A DNA stretch of 64,000 nt from Pirellulaceae bacterium (lineage in GTDB: Bacteria > Planctomycetota > Planctomycetia > Pirellulales > Pirellulaceae): contig JAQWSU010000042.1 of the NCBI GenBank assembly GCA_029243025.1, forward strand, positions 152,832-216,831. The letters run 5' to 3'. Each line of letters starts with the position of its first letter. The stretch's first letter is position 1. The notes under the pieces are model-generated. The model searched no databases. It was not told the DNA's origin and worked only from the letters and a program-made list of their open reading frames with translations. Both the position numbers and the translations under genes were made by a program. This document shows, piece after piece, positions 27,901-35,422 of this stretch.

Positions 27901-28990
27901 TCACCGTGATCCGAGTACCGTCGGAGGTGTGTGCTTCAAACAATCCGTCTTGGTTCAACCGAAGTTGGTGTGACCAGAGCAGTGTCGGGCTGAGGAAACT
28001 GCGTAGAATGATGCTTTGTTGGTTGATCTCATCGAAGCGAACCCAGGTGGAAATGGTGTACTCCATTGGGCTCGCGAGATCAGTAATCGTAACGACATCG
28101 TCCTGCCCGTCGAAATGGAGGGACTGTCCACCTGTCAGGCGTGCCGGATGTGCTGCTTGAAAGGTGGGTGAGTTGAGTGTCCCGGGGTCGCCGTTGCCCG
28201 TTGCGTCGGTCGTGTTCGAGTCGAGGGGGTAGAACCGCGAGAGTGTGGCGTTTTCGAACCCTGAGGTGTCAAAGCCAAATTTGTTGGTTATCGTTTGCCA
28301 GGCTGTGGCTTCGAATTCAGGAGACGTCCAATCTTTGTCCGTATCGCTGGCGGTTGGAATGAGCAGCTGAGATTCGCTGCGACTGGTGATGAACTCAACC
28401 AACGTACCGGGGTCTCGCGCCAGCTTTTGGTTGGAAGAACCTGGCGTGCCGCCCGATAAAATGCTGCTCGCCCAGTTGGAAGGATTTGCCGTCGCATCGT
28501 CCTCGTCGACCTTCGAAAGGCTGTGGCCAGATCCGTCTGGCCCGACTGGCCACGGATTGTCATCCTCGAAGTCGAGGACGTCCATCAGGCGATTGGTGCC
28601 GCTGCGCAACTCAATCCGCTCGCCGCCATCCGATATCACGCCCTCAAATGGGCCGAGCGAAACCCTCTCACCAGGTCGTTGTTCTTGGAGCTGCGCGGGT
28701 TGTTTCGCAATGACTAAATAGGCACCCCCTGGAAGCACGGTTCCTTGGGGGAACGAATATTCGATACCGCCAGTAATCCGCCAGTTCGTCAAATCCATGT
28801 CAACCGAATGTTGGTTGTATAGCTCGACCCACTCAGTCAGGTTTTCTTCAAGCGGATGATACATGACTTCATTGAATACCACCGTGCTGTCCAGAACCAA
28901 CCGGGCTTCACAGTTTTCGAAACATAGCCGATGTGACCGTCGGTCTTGCTTTGCTTCGACAGAACGTCGTGTTGAGGTTCGCCGTTTCAT
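21968..28990 (-). CDS. Giant secreted CotH-kinase / lamin-tail-domain / LamG protein with EF-hand cassette
   Basis: A 2340-residue protein. The N-terminus has a LEPR-type motif of planctomycete secreted giants (FENCEARLVLDS at about 24-35). The order is: lamin-tail domain (about 36-170), LamG (about 280-450), a jelly-roll with DDGFVAYLNGKPV (about 480-600), another LTD-like block, a second jelly-roll (DDGAVFYLNGQEI), LTD again (about 910-1040), a CotH kinase-like domain (about 1330-1720, with YRYGSTVIYD, GTRYKGSMF and PENNKILLFPWDWDFSF), two more LTDs (about 1800-2110), then the four-loop EF-hand cassette (about 2120-2240). There is no PEP-CTERM; the last 100 residues are polar. CotH proteins are atypical kinases that phosphorylate secreted proteins in spore coats. 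Here it is presumably an extracellular enzyme or adhesin. GAAGG precedes the ATG. Confidence 0.92.
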   Translation of the reverse strand: MKRRTSTRRSVEAKQDRRSHRLCFENCEARLVLDSTVVFNEVMYHPLEENLTEWVELYNQHSVDMDLTNWRITGGIEYSFPQGTVLPGGAYLVIAKQPAQLQEQRPGERVSLGPFEGVISDGGERIELRSGTNRLMDVLDFEDDNPWPVGPDGSGHSLSKVDEDDATANPSNWASSILSGGTPGSSNQKLARDPGTLVEFITSRSESQLLIPTASDTDKDWTSPEFEATAWQTITNKFGFDTSGFENATLSRFYPLDSNTTDATGNGDPGTLNSPTFQAAHPARLTGGQSLHFDGQDDVVTITDLASPMEYTISTWVRFDEINQQSIILRSFLSPTLLWSHQLRLNQDGLFEAHTSDGTRITVTGDTVAVPDRWYHIATSAASNGELRLYVDGIAEGAPVQLNSLRDDTNEWQLGVASGGSFGFFAGSIDEVAIFSDVLNSQQIQALAAGTRPNDLTGITHLFESDIEAQMHSVNSTAWVRTEFNVPQHEYYDQLSLTVQYDDGFVAYLNGKPVASRNAPPAIDWASAATDNGTPTSGFETIDLTEHVDAIRAGENVLAVHGLNRTTMDSDFLISTTLTGRTADSLRIPTAKFNEVAGADDATFWIEISNTTSTPISIDGYRIASSSGPSYTINGGPKLAPGDYYVLDETKLGFDAAKSTRLFLYTAKDQRIADAITIRDRLRGVDGNGQWQYPSLGTPTGANRFDIEEDIVINEIMYHARPTYAAPPAEAEDLITTLLPAGANDWRYRESSLGLPVGWAEQQHPVDEDEWFFGQAPIGYHIELLENLNTELPVPFLQRPAINTYYFETDFNVAEIPASSTLKLSHTLDDGAVFYLNGQEIFRHNLPSGRIDGSVRAETEILTPTLQEETILNATALQVGANRLSVEVHQASDLDPDIFLDAELSLQEPFSVADDYAASNEEWIELYNRGDQLIDLSNWKLNNGVSFPFPQGTKLEPKQFLVISNAPSQLTLTHDIQNVIGPFQGSLRNSNDGIELVDAKKNIVDTVEYFDDGRWPIYADGGGSSLELRDPRADNAIAESWAASQEGPRSEWAHYEYTRTVERFPYDPPIHFNEFIFGLLDSGEMLVDNVSVIEDPGGLNKQLIQNGSFETDLLGEHAEKWRLIGNHRESQVVIDPVNPANQALHLVAQSKSHYLSNHAETTLVDNTRVRNGNTYRISFDAKWLAGTAQLRSELYHKDAARTTILTQPSLSGTPGKTNSNVIDNQGPTYTNLLHHPAIPKSTEDVTVSVRADDPDGLSSVDLMYSVADGEQQRLRMTQTLEDTYEAIIPAQGNRSITQFYIEATDQRGASTTFPASGINSRALFRVDDRFERDELRHNIMVIMTDADRSELQSRTNMMDNYRYGSTVIYDANEIFYDVGTRYKGSMFTRNSRSTVGFNLRFDPEQKFRGVHETISFDQKNEREIQVKHLVAQAGLMGAMFDDVTIFQPPGATRGLPTLTTMAGQRNIYLDSQFENGSQGTFYKLEGIRVMQQTIDRDPESLKIYQPIGWVPALDVRDLGDNKEIYRWPFLILNNRARDDYAPIMKLAKTFELQGEELKSSITEVIDVDQWMQTLAMMSVTGIADVFGQAEENPHNVNFYVNPENNKILLFPWDWDFSFQISTNAPLTGKGKAIHKVVRLPRYERLLYGHLLHITDTVGNSDYMNPWAEHFGNLLRESFRSTGSYLDRRGSSIRSQIQKDFPPIDFRIHNDGPLTIDSDQITLSGQGWVNIRTLRVAGKDSPLDVTWDTQTGQNADHWQTTLPVPAGTHDLTIHAYDFNDDLIANQTVQVTSTLNSRPLIDSLRITEVNYNPHEPLTHLGELATNNDDFEFVELTNIGSAPINLAGVEFAQTIVNGSPQGIRFFFDAQMLDPQQHVVIVNDRSAFESRYGADRRIALGHDDNGRAGEFGGRLSNGGEQITLLDPHGTTISQFTYDDQDPWPQRADGNASSLIVVNPNGDYNDATNWQNSISFGGSPGAAPTAPKQTIVINEIQPSTTAPSVDQIELFNNTNQPIDVRHWYLSDGDNDYFKYTFPASTVIAPQGYLVLSQTEFGFGFNAQSSDDAWLIEADSTGRPQRFADHVVFDVTEPQQSFGRWPNGSGPLIKMQAPSFGAQNLPPTIAGDLNSNGLLDHQDVELICVAIRANATDPSYDLNNDRLINQADLFHLIEVEFSTSVGDANLDLIFDSSDLVAVFQAGTYEDNTPESSTWKTGDWNCDGSFQSSDLVTAFQRGRYADAERAARLITALPSTAAAHQPVPRKLQDHRKKTPPLLGLVPSIVPPFLDLQTAEHHRIFEQEHDWNGKNTAQADQLESILNEITSTKEDAKQTHLSTAHDKQSARV

Positions 28991-29780
28991 AATTGATGGA
29001 CCTTCGGGGAATGAAGTCGCTCAGTGTGAATGACTGGTCGGGTGTTTCTGCTGGAAGTATGTGGCGGATTATACAATGAAAAAGTTCGTCTGTTGACGAA
29101 AACTCCTGAAGATAGATTGCGGTGAGAAAACTGCCCTGATCAGCAGGGTCCGCTTGCGGTGATTCGTAATGGATGCAAGGTTATGGAGCGTCGAATGAGT
29201 CTGTCGTACGTGGGAATCAATGAGGATGTCGAATAACGTTTGAGGATTCGTGTGCCGTCGAGAACTGGTCAGTTCGGTCGCTGGTTGGAGGGCGTTAACG
29301 ATCGCAATCGTGATGAATCGATTTTACTTCGTCGGGCGACGTTGTTTGATGATCGAAATTGTCGCAGACCTCCCCAGCGGTTGAGTTCCAAGGAATCACT
29401 ACTGGTTGCGATGTTTGGCTGCAGTTGTTGCGTTGAGTAAGTGCGCCTGCAAGTGTTTTTTTCGACCCGTGAAATGCAATGTGTTTTTGAACGTCGCTGG
29501 CAATTAAGAGGCGTGGCTGCGGAAAGGATTTCGCTGAGTCGGATGTCACTTATGAGAAGGACGGTCGACGAGCGATGAGGCGACGAACGATGAGGCCATT
29601 CATCCGATCATCGTTTCGTTGTTAAGTTTCCAAGGGGGCACAAATTAAGACGGTTGTTCGTGGACGGCCGCTAACGAGTTAGTGCGACCAAACGCAGGAG
29701 GAAATGGCTCGATTGGACTGTTTCGAGTGATTTAAATCCGCCGTTTCCAGCCAGCCAACAGCCTGGACGCTCGTCCAAGG
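28991..29780. other. Long intergenic region, no gene seen
   Basis: About 790 bp upstream of the CotH gene and downstream of the MEKHLA gene. Both strands are broken by frequent stops; the longest frames lack an SD or recognisable protein. The first 100 bp probably hold the promoter and leader of the CotH gene. I see no tRNA-like fold, repeat or terminator. Confidence 0.5.
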
Positions 29781-30305
29781 CTAGGATGTGGCTAACCAAC
29801 GCCAATCGGTAAATGTGGCGGCCTGACCAGCATCAGTTCCTTGCGGCCCGACGAGGTTCCAAACAGTGGCTCGGTCTATTTGAAAACGCTTGCCCGAGCC
29901 GCTGATACGAATGCCTCGATAGTCATCGACATAGCCGTCTCGGGTGGTTCGCGCCAGTACCGCAGCCCGATCATCTCGCTGTACCGGTTCGGCTGTGTAT
30001 CGAGAAGGGGTTTGTGTGAACGTCGTCACGTCCATTTCCCATAGTTTCAGGGCGACGGCGTTGCCGTAATTAAGAATTGGGTCGGCTTGAGTACCGTGTG
30101 AAAGAACAACGAATGGGACTTCGAAAAGTTCCTTTGATTGCTGCAGTTCGCTGGTTTGCCGTGAAATTAAAGCCGTGCCCAGCCAGCGTTCATACGAATC
30201 GAGGAGCAGTCGTGTGTGCGCTATCCAGGCAGTTGATTTCCAGATTTCGTCGTCGGCCACAGTTGAATTCCCTTGATAGGTGCAGGGTTGGATCCATCTT
30301 TGCAT
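29781..30305 (-). CDS. MEKHLA-domain protein
   Basis: 174 residues from the ATG at 30305; the frame continues upstream to 30410 but that part is not conserved. Nearly the whole protein matches the MEKHLA domain: HTRLLLDSYERWLG near the start, PFVVLSHGTQADPILNYGN, LKLWEMDVTTFTQTPSRYTAEP, then DDYRGIRISGSGKRFQI and ending TFTDWRWL. MEKHLA is a PAS-related sensory fold, found fused to homeodomains in plants and as a stand-alone protein in bacteria. Its ligand and role in bacteria are not known. It is probably cytoplasmic; no signal peptide or membrane segment is seen. No partner gene is adjacent on the same strand. Confidence 0.88.
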   Translation of the reverse strand: MQRWIQPCTYQGNSTVADDEIWKSTAWIAHTRLLLDSYERWLGTALISRQTSELQQSKELFEVPFVVLSHGTQADPILNYGNAVALKLWEMDVTTFTQTPSRYTAEPVQRDDRAAVLARTTRDGYVDDYRGIRISGSGKRFQIDRATVWNLVGPQGTDAGQAATFTDWRWLATS

Positions 30306-30403
30306 GGTCGGCGTGGGCTGGCAATTGGCTGCAGGCTGCCTGGGAAAAAAATGAGCTTTTTTGGCGGGAGTGGTGACGATCTGTCGCGTTTGTGGGTGGA
30401 GCA

Positions 30404-30450
30404 GAGGCACTCCGAGGGGCAGAGAAGAGGCACTCCGAGGGGGCAGAGAA
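30404..30450. repeat. Direct repeat of 23-24 bp, two copies
   Basis: GAGGCACTCCGAGGGG followed by CAGAGAA occurs at 30404-30426 and again at 30427-30450 with one extra G. It lies between the MEKHLA start and the next plus-strand gene. It looks like a simple tandem duplication in non-coding DNA. Confidence 0.75.
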
Positions 30451-30631
30451 GCGCCGGAGTTGGAGGTTTGTGTTGGTGGGCCAAGCGGGTCGAGGCGTTA
30501 AACACCTCGACTCCGCTTGGACTTTTCGGTGGGCTCAAGGGAGCCAACGCAAACGGGGCATGGATTCGCATCGAGGGATGTTCGTTGTTCCGAGGGCGTG
30601 CAATTCGCGGTCTTTTGCAGGAGTCTCGAGG

Positions 30632-30934
30632 GTGATTAAACGAGCCGACGATCGATCTTGGCGTGAGCTTCCGTTGTCAACAACGTTGCGGCTGTTGGAC
30701 CATCTGCAGGCAGGTGTTATTTACTGCCCGCAACATTTGCCTCCGGCCGCCGCGCGGATCGCTTTTACCCCGCGACGCTCGGACGATTGCTTGATTTGTG
30801 CGGTGGAAGGTCTGGATCTTGCGATCATGATTGCCGATGATCTTGGGTTGTCGTATTCGATTTATTCAAGTCATCAAGCGACCATTCGTGGTATCTGTCG
30901 GGCGACAAAGCGGGTGCGTTTGCCGACAAGTTGA
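30632..30934 (+). CDS. Small hypothetical protein (about 100 residues)
   Basis: A GTG at 30632 is preceded by AGGAG at 30619-30623 with an 8-nt spacing, a good ribosome-binding site. The frame gives 100 residues. Upstream in the same frame, back to 30392, is repeat-derived sequence that is probably untranslated. The protein has a leucine-rich start (LPLSTTLRLLDHLQAG), a CPQHLPPAAARIAF segment, a CLICAVEGLDLAIMIADDLGL stretch and a basic end. I do not recognise a family. It could be a spurious frame, but the SD and hydrophobic periodicity favour a real gene. It sits about 200 bp ahead of the helicase gene. Confidence 0.5.
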   Translation: MIKRADDRSWRELPLSTTLRLLDHLQAGVIYCPQHLPPAAARIAFTPRRSDDCLICAVEGLDLAIMIADDLGLSYSIYSSHQATIRGICRATKRVRLPTS

Positions 30935-30974
30935 CCGTCCAGTTGATTTTCATTGCACCTTGCACCTTGCCTCG

Positions 30975-31010
30975 TGGATCTCGTGGTGGATCTCGTGGTG
31001 GATCTCGTGG
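30975..31010. repeat. 12-bp tandem repeat, three perfect copies
   Basis: TGGATCTCGTGG is repeated three times without mismatch, between the small hypothetical gene and the helicase gene. The unit length is a multiple of three but no convincing gene covers it. Confidence 0.85.
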
Positions 31011-31137
31011 GGCGCGAATTGCTCAGTGGATTTAAGAGTCAACCTGGAGTGGTCTGGACGTTATGGAAGTTTGCATGCGAAACTGTCGGTTGACCCTCGT
31101 GGCGGCGGATTGACATCAGACGGTAAAAACAGCGGCT

Positions 31138-33015
31138 ATGGTTCCAGAGCATCTCCGACAACTCGCCGACTTGATATCCCTCGAGGCTCAGGCCGAAAAG
31201 CAGTTGGCAGCGGAGCGTTTGGCGGGGAAATCACCCGTTGCCGCAGAATCCACTGGTGAAGCGCTGATCGATCTGGCCATTGAAGACGAGGCGCCCGGTC
31301 TGGGGCAGCGATTTGTCGTTTCGTTCGTGAAGCGAAACCGATCGCTCGAGCTGCCCTGGACTCGTTTGCGTGGAGGTTCACCGGTTTTGCTGACGGACTT
31401 GGAGTCGGACGAATGCGTGCGAGGAGTGGTCGTTCGTCGTGATCGTCGGGTGATTCAAGTCTCGGTTGCCGATTTACCGATGGGGGAGCGGTTTCGGTTG
31501 GATTTGGCGGCGGATGAGATTACTCGCCAGCGTCAAATGGATGCAATGAATCGGGCTGCAACGGCAGAACGTGGCCGATTGGCGGTCTTGCGGGATGTGC
31601 TTCTTGGTCAACGAATTCCGCAATTTCGCGACTTACCCGCGTTAGATTTCTTTGCTGATTTGAGCGACTCGCAACGCGATGCGGTTCAATTTGCTCTCTC
31701 GGCAGAGGAAATTGGAATTGTGCATGGACCACCGGGGACCGGAAAGACGACGACCGTTGTCGAAATTATCCGCCAAGCTGTTGCTGCCGGTGATTCCGTG
31801 CTGGCGTGTGGTCCAAGCAATCATGCGGTGGATCACTTGGCCTCAAAGCTGGATTTGGCGGGACTCAATGTGGTGCGGGTGGGGCATCCAGCTCGGGTCC
31901 AAGAGTCGCTACAAATGCTCACGCTCGATTCCAGGGTTGCTCATCAGGACCGGGTCAAGGTTGCTCGAGACTGCGTCAAAGAGGCGATGCAATTGCAACG
32001 AAAAGCTAGCCGTTTTACTCGAGCTCGACCCGAGCCGGGTGAGAAGCGAGCTTGGCGAGAAGCCGCTCGTGAGCTGTTTGCGGAAGCTCGACGACATGAA
32101 CGCTTAGCAATTCAAGAGGTGTTAGATGCGGCTGATGTGGTGTGCGGTACAACAACAATCGATCCTGGGTTGATGGGTGAACGGCGGTTTGATCGCTTGG
32201 TGATTGATGAATGTTGCCAAAGTACAGAACCCGGATGTTGGGTGCCCTTGCAATTTGCCGATCGGATCATCTTGGCAGGTGACCATTGTCAATTACCGCC
32301 GACGGTCATTTCTCATCAGGCGTCGCAGGCCGGTCTGTCGACAAGTTTGCAAGAAAGGCTGGTGGACCTCTATGGCGATTCAGTGTTTCGTCGTTTGACG
32401 ACGCAATATCGAATGCACCATCAGATTATGCAGTTTTCATCGGAATATTTTTATGAGGGGCAGCTTCAAGCGGCTCCCGAAGTTGCGAAACGATGTCTGG
32501 CTGATTTCTCTACCGTCATCTCGGATAAGCTCACGAAGCAGGCGGTTGAATTCTTCGACACAGCGGGTGCTGATTTTGATGAAGAAATCGAGCCGGACGG
32601 ATCGAGTCGCCTGAATCCACGGGAAGCCCGATTCGTCATAATGAAGGTACAGCAGCTGCTGGATGCAGGGCTCGCACCAGCGGCAATCGGTGTGATCTCT
32701 CCCTATTCGGCACAAGTTCGTCACCTGCAGGCCAGGCTTCAAAACGAGGCTATCGAGATCGACAGTGTGGACGGCTTTCAAGGGCGTGAAAAAGAGGCCA
32801 TCGTCTTTTCGGCCGTACGTTCCAATCGACAAGGAGAAATTGGCTTTCTGAAAGATATTCGACGGACGAACGTCGCGCTGACCCGAGCTCGCCGTAAGCT
32901 TATTTTTATTGGAGACAGCGCGACCTTAGGTAAGCATGCGTTCTACGATGATTTGATCGATTACTTTCAATCTCTCGATGCGCATCGGTCTGTCTGGGAA
33001 GAACCAATCGACTGA
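31138..33015 (+). CDS. Superfamily 1B helicase (Upf1/IGHMBP2-like, AAA domain)
   Basis: A 625-residue cytoplasmic ATPase. Walker A GPPGTGKTTT is near residue 197; motif II is VIDECCQSTEPG (about 356, DE pair); motif III is LAGDHCQLPPTV; motif IV region TQYRMHHQIMQFSS; motif V DSVDGFQGREKEAIVFSAVRSN; motif VI RRTNVALTRARRKLIFIGD. This set and order match SF1B Upf1-like 5'-3' helicases of the SMUBP-2 type. The first 190 residues hold the beta-barrel-like region (RGGSPVLLTDLESDECVRGVVVRR) found ahead of the motor in this family. It probably unwinds RNA or DNA; the nucleic acid preference is not readable. It is convergent with the short LEPR protein gene (12-bp gap). Confidence 0.93.
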   Translation: MVPEHLRQLADLISLEAQAEKQLAAERLAGKSPVAAESTGEALIDLAIEDEAPGLGQRFVVSFVKRNRSLELPWTRLRGGSPVLLTDLESDECVRGVVVRRDRRVIQVSVADLPMGERFRLDLAADEITRQRQMDAMNRAATAERGRLAVLRDVLLGQRIPQFRDLPALDFFADLSDSQRDAVQFALSAEEIGIVHGPPGTGKTTTVVEIIRQAVAAGDSVLACGPSNHAVDHLASKLDLAGLNVVRVGHPARVQESLQMLTLDSRVAHQDRVKVARDCVKEAMQLQRKASRFTRARPEPGEKRAWREAARELFAEARRHERLAIQEVLDAADVVCGTTTIDPGLMGERRFDRLVIDECCQSTEPGCWVPLQFADRIILAGDHCQLPPTVISHQASQAGLSTSLQERLVDLYGDSVFRRLTTQYRMHHQIMQFSSEYFYEGQLQAAPEVAKRCLADFSTVISDKLTKQAVEFFDTAGADFDEEIEPDGSSRLNPREARFVIMKVQQLLDAGLAPAAIGVISPYSAQVRHLQARLQNEAIEIDSVDGFQGREKEAIVFSAVRSNRQGEIGFLKDIRRTNVALTRARRKLIFIGDSATLGKHAFYDDLIDYFQSLDAHRSVWEEPID

Positions 33016-33027
33016 TATGACCAAGGG

Positions 33028-33666
33028 TTAGTGGGTGCGATCAAAGAGTTGCACGAGGTCGAGTATCTGTCGATCCGAATCCTGTTGTTCTCCGTCTGCT
33101 TCCGCGAATTCCAAGATCGGGAGCGGGTCGACCTGAGGCCATTCAGGTGTGACTGCCCGAAGACCAGAAATTAAATAATTGGAACCTGATGTCCAGATCA
33201 GATATCCGGCCGCTGCCGCCGCGAGGGTTTTACTGCAAATCGTGCTCAGAGATAAACCGTGCTCGTCGATCGTGTCGGGTAACCTGTCTAAATTCGCATG
33301 AAGGGATCGGGTGTTGATCTGGCCGATTAAGTGGGTTGACCCGTCCATGGCTTCGATCGAAGATCGCTCGGCTGTCGACGATATCGGTGTTTTGGCTGAG
33401 GGTGGTTGATGGGTTGGGAGTTCGGAGCCATCAATCGCTAGTAAAGATAAGGACTCGGTGCCGTGCATCGAAGCGAGGGCAGAGTTGCAGGTGGGGTCTG
33501 ATTGGGGGTCGAGTTGGTTTTCGAAAACATCTCGCCAGTCGCCGAAGTTGAAATCGTCAATCCCTTCCAATCCCCAAGGGGAGGCGCTGTAAAGAGTACG
33601 TGATTCAAGTTCGGTGGCATCCAGTGCGGATGGTGCCCTTGGGGGGACCGTGAATAGTACGTGCAT
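33028..33666 (-). CDS. Short LEPR-type protein with the N- and C-terminal ends of giant planctomycete surface proteins
   Basis: A 212-residue protein with no enzyme domain. Near its N-terminus, ATELESRTLYSASP matches the LEPR-type motif (LE-R-L-SA) that opens very large cadherin-like or hemolysin-like proteins in planctomycetes. Near its C-terminus a hydrophobic segment AAAAAGYLIWTSGSNYLISGL then VTPEWPQVDPLPILEF resembles, from memory, the membrane-proximal end of those same giants (a segment ending PAW-x-DPLPVL). The intervening thousands of residues are missing; only about 120 polar, low-complexity residues remain. It may be an internally deleted remnant, a minimal independent member, or a decoy of the sorting route. 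The frame is intact. It is convergent with the helicase gene. Confidence 0.7.
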   Translation of the reverse strand: MHVLFTVPPRAPSALDATELESRTLYSASPWGLEGIDDFNFGDWRDVFENQLDPQSDPTCNSALASMHGTESLSLLAIDGSELPTHQPPSAKTPISSTAERSSIEAMDGSTHLIGQINTRSLHANLDRLPDTIDEHGLSLSTICSKTLAAAAAGYLIWTSGSNYLISGLRAVTPEWPQVDPLPILEFAEADGEQQDSDRQILDLVQLFDRTH

Positions 33667-34137
33667 GGATTAACTTTTCGACACGAATGGCCGGGATGAT
33701 GTGGGACGGACATTGAATCCTACCCCACAAATCAGCGCTGGAGTCGGTGTTGTTTTCAGGCAACAGCAGCGAAGCTCGTGTGGCAAAAGTGAGTCACGGT
33801 ATGCCCGGTTCAGGAGAGCTCCTCGGAGGCCCTACGGAACCCTTTCCGTCGTTGTTGTCCATCCCTCAGATGCTCTGGCTGAGGCAAGTCCGGCTCAAAA
33901 GCGGCGTGTTGGCTACCATGGCGGACTCGTTCAAGTCGCGGTCCCAGCCGATTTGGCCTATCGGAACCGGTGGAAATGATGGGAAATACTAGGGGTTTTG
34001 CGCGAGTTTGTTATACTGGACGCTGGAACCCAACCTCGTTGCCGCCACCATCTTGCTGGAGCGGTTGTGGTTGTCGAGAGCCTTTTTTGGGCCGGTGTGC
34101 TGACGATTGGAAGAAATAGGGCGGAGACGGGCAAAAG
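33667..34137. other. Divergent intergenic region
   Basis: 471 bp between the short LEPR gene (minus) and an EF-hand/PEP-CTERM gene (plus). Frames in it overlap on both strands without an SD. No hairpin with a T-run and no RNA gene recognised. Confidence 0.45.
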
Positions 34138-35310
34138 ATGAATCTGAATAATGGATATTGGTTTACGCGACAGGTGTCAGGTGCTCTATCGACAACACGA
34201 ATTTCTACGGCCAGACCGATGCTCAAGTCGGCACTCTGCATTTTCCTTCTGGGGGTCTGGGTGCTCGCGACGTGGGGTGTCTCTGAAGGTCATGCTGATG
34301 GAATTTACCTTCGTAAAAGTACCGGAGACGAGATCGATTTTTCTCTAGGCAGGCCATTGCGGCCTTTACGGCCACCGATGTTTGGCGTGGACCCCAAACC
34401 GAACGAGCAGACGACTTCTTATTGGGAACATCTGGAATTGCTTTGGAGGTTGACTGACCAGGCAGATACCGTCACGGATCTCGTTGCGTCCAACCGCGAT
34501 GATATCTCGGTAGCAGTTCCCATGTTTGATTATTCGAGAAAGATTGCACTCGCCGTTGAGTCTGAGCAGCAGGGGCAGCATTTAACGGTAGATTCGTTCG
34601 TGATCAATCCCGCCTTTGTGACCATGGATTACCGATACCCAGAAGATGTTCCCAAGGAGTATGTCCAACCGCTTGGTAGCCTAGCCGCAGGAGACTACTT
34701 GCTCACGGCCCGCCTTTTCGAATTGTCACCTGACTTCGCCAGTTTTGACTACGGCGAGATTGACTTTGAGCAATTCAAGCAAGATCCGCTTGGTTATGAT
34801 CTGCCAAAGGGCTTTATCCGAGAAATGACGGAAGAGCAAGTTGCGTTTACGATTTCGTTGTTTGGTGACTTCAACAACAACGATAAATACGATGCGGACG
34901 ACATCGATCTATTAAATTCGGAATTGCGTGCGCCACGTGGATCGTTGGATTTTGACGTCAACGATGATGGGATCCTGGACAAGAACGACCGCCTATCTTG
35001 GGTGAATGATGTGGCGTCAGCCCAATTCGGTGATGCTAATTTTGATGGCAAATTCGACTCTGGCGATCTTGTCTTGGTATTCCAAGGTGGCCAATACGAA
35101 GACTCGATCCCAATGAATTCCAGTTGGGCCACAGGTGATTTTGACGGAGATGCGGAGTTCACGACGAGCGATCTCGTAATCGCCTTTACCTATGATTTTG
35201 ATACGAGGCCCCGGGCGAATGCACAGGCGGTACCGGAGCCCACATCGGTATTTTTGTTGGTATTCGGAGTCTTGGGCTTGATGCTTCGAAGGCGTCGTCC
35301 GGTTCGTTGA
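34138..35310 (+). CDS. EF-hand cassette / PEP-CTERM protein with unrecognised N-terminal domain
   Basis: 390 residues from the ATG at 34138, which has GGAG 11-12 nt upstream. An inner ATG at 34219 begins the hydrophobic signal (MLKSALCIFLLGVWVLATWG), so the true start is uncertain. Residues about 55-230 do not match a fold I know; they include SYWEHLELLWRLTDQADTV, DSFVINPAFVTMDYRYPEDV and AGDYLLTARLFEL, suggesting a beta-sandwich. Residues about 240-360 are the four-loop EF-hand cassette (GDFNNNDKYDADDID, DVNDDGILDKNDR, GDANFDGKFDSGDL, GDFDGDAEFTTSDL); the final loop is followed by TRPR rather than the usual GPR. The tail VPEPTSVFLLVFGVLGLML then RRRR is a PEP-CTERM signal. Confidence 0.88.
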   Translation: MNLNNGYWFTRQVSGALSTTRISTARPMLKSALCIFLLGVWVLATWGVSEGHADGIYLRKSTGDEIDFSLGRPLRPLRPPMFGVDPKPNEQTTSYWEHLELLWRLTDQADTVTDLVASNRDDISVAVPMFDYSRKIALAVESEQQGQHLTVDSFVINPAFVTMDYRYPEDVPKEYVQPLGSLAAGDYLLTARLFELSPDFASFDYGEIDFEQFKQDPLGYDLPKGFIREMTEEQVAFTISLFGDFNNNDKYDADDIDLLNSELRAPRGSLDFDVNDDGILDKNDRLSWVNDVASAQFGDANFDGKFDSGDLVLVFQGGQYEDSIPMNSSWATGDFDGDAEFTTSDLVIAFTYDFDTRPRANAQAVPEPTSVFLLVFGVLGLMLRRRRPVR

Positions 35311-35332
35311 GAGACGTTTTTTCCGCTAAACG

Positions 35333-35357
35333 AACGTCCGACCCGACTGCGGACGTT
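35333..35357. other. Hairpin without T-run downstream of the PEP-CTERM gene
   Basis: AACGTCCG (35333-35340) and CGGACGTT (35350-35357) form an 8-bp stem with a 9-nt loop, 22 bp past the stop at 35310. Only TTTC follows on the plus strand, so it is a weak terminator candidate at best. It is also downstream of the minus-strand BBP7 gene. Confidence 0.4.
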
Positions 35358-35422
35358 TCTCGCCAACCGCCCGGTCGATGCAATCGCCTTTTTGGGGATT
35401 GGCTTGCCGATTCAAGTGCTCG

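Noticed and set aside
31138..33015. Helicase considered as part of a phage-defence system
   Set aside because: No nuclease, reverse transcriptase or other defence partner adjoins it; SF1B helicases of this type are also common housekeeping proteins.
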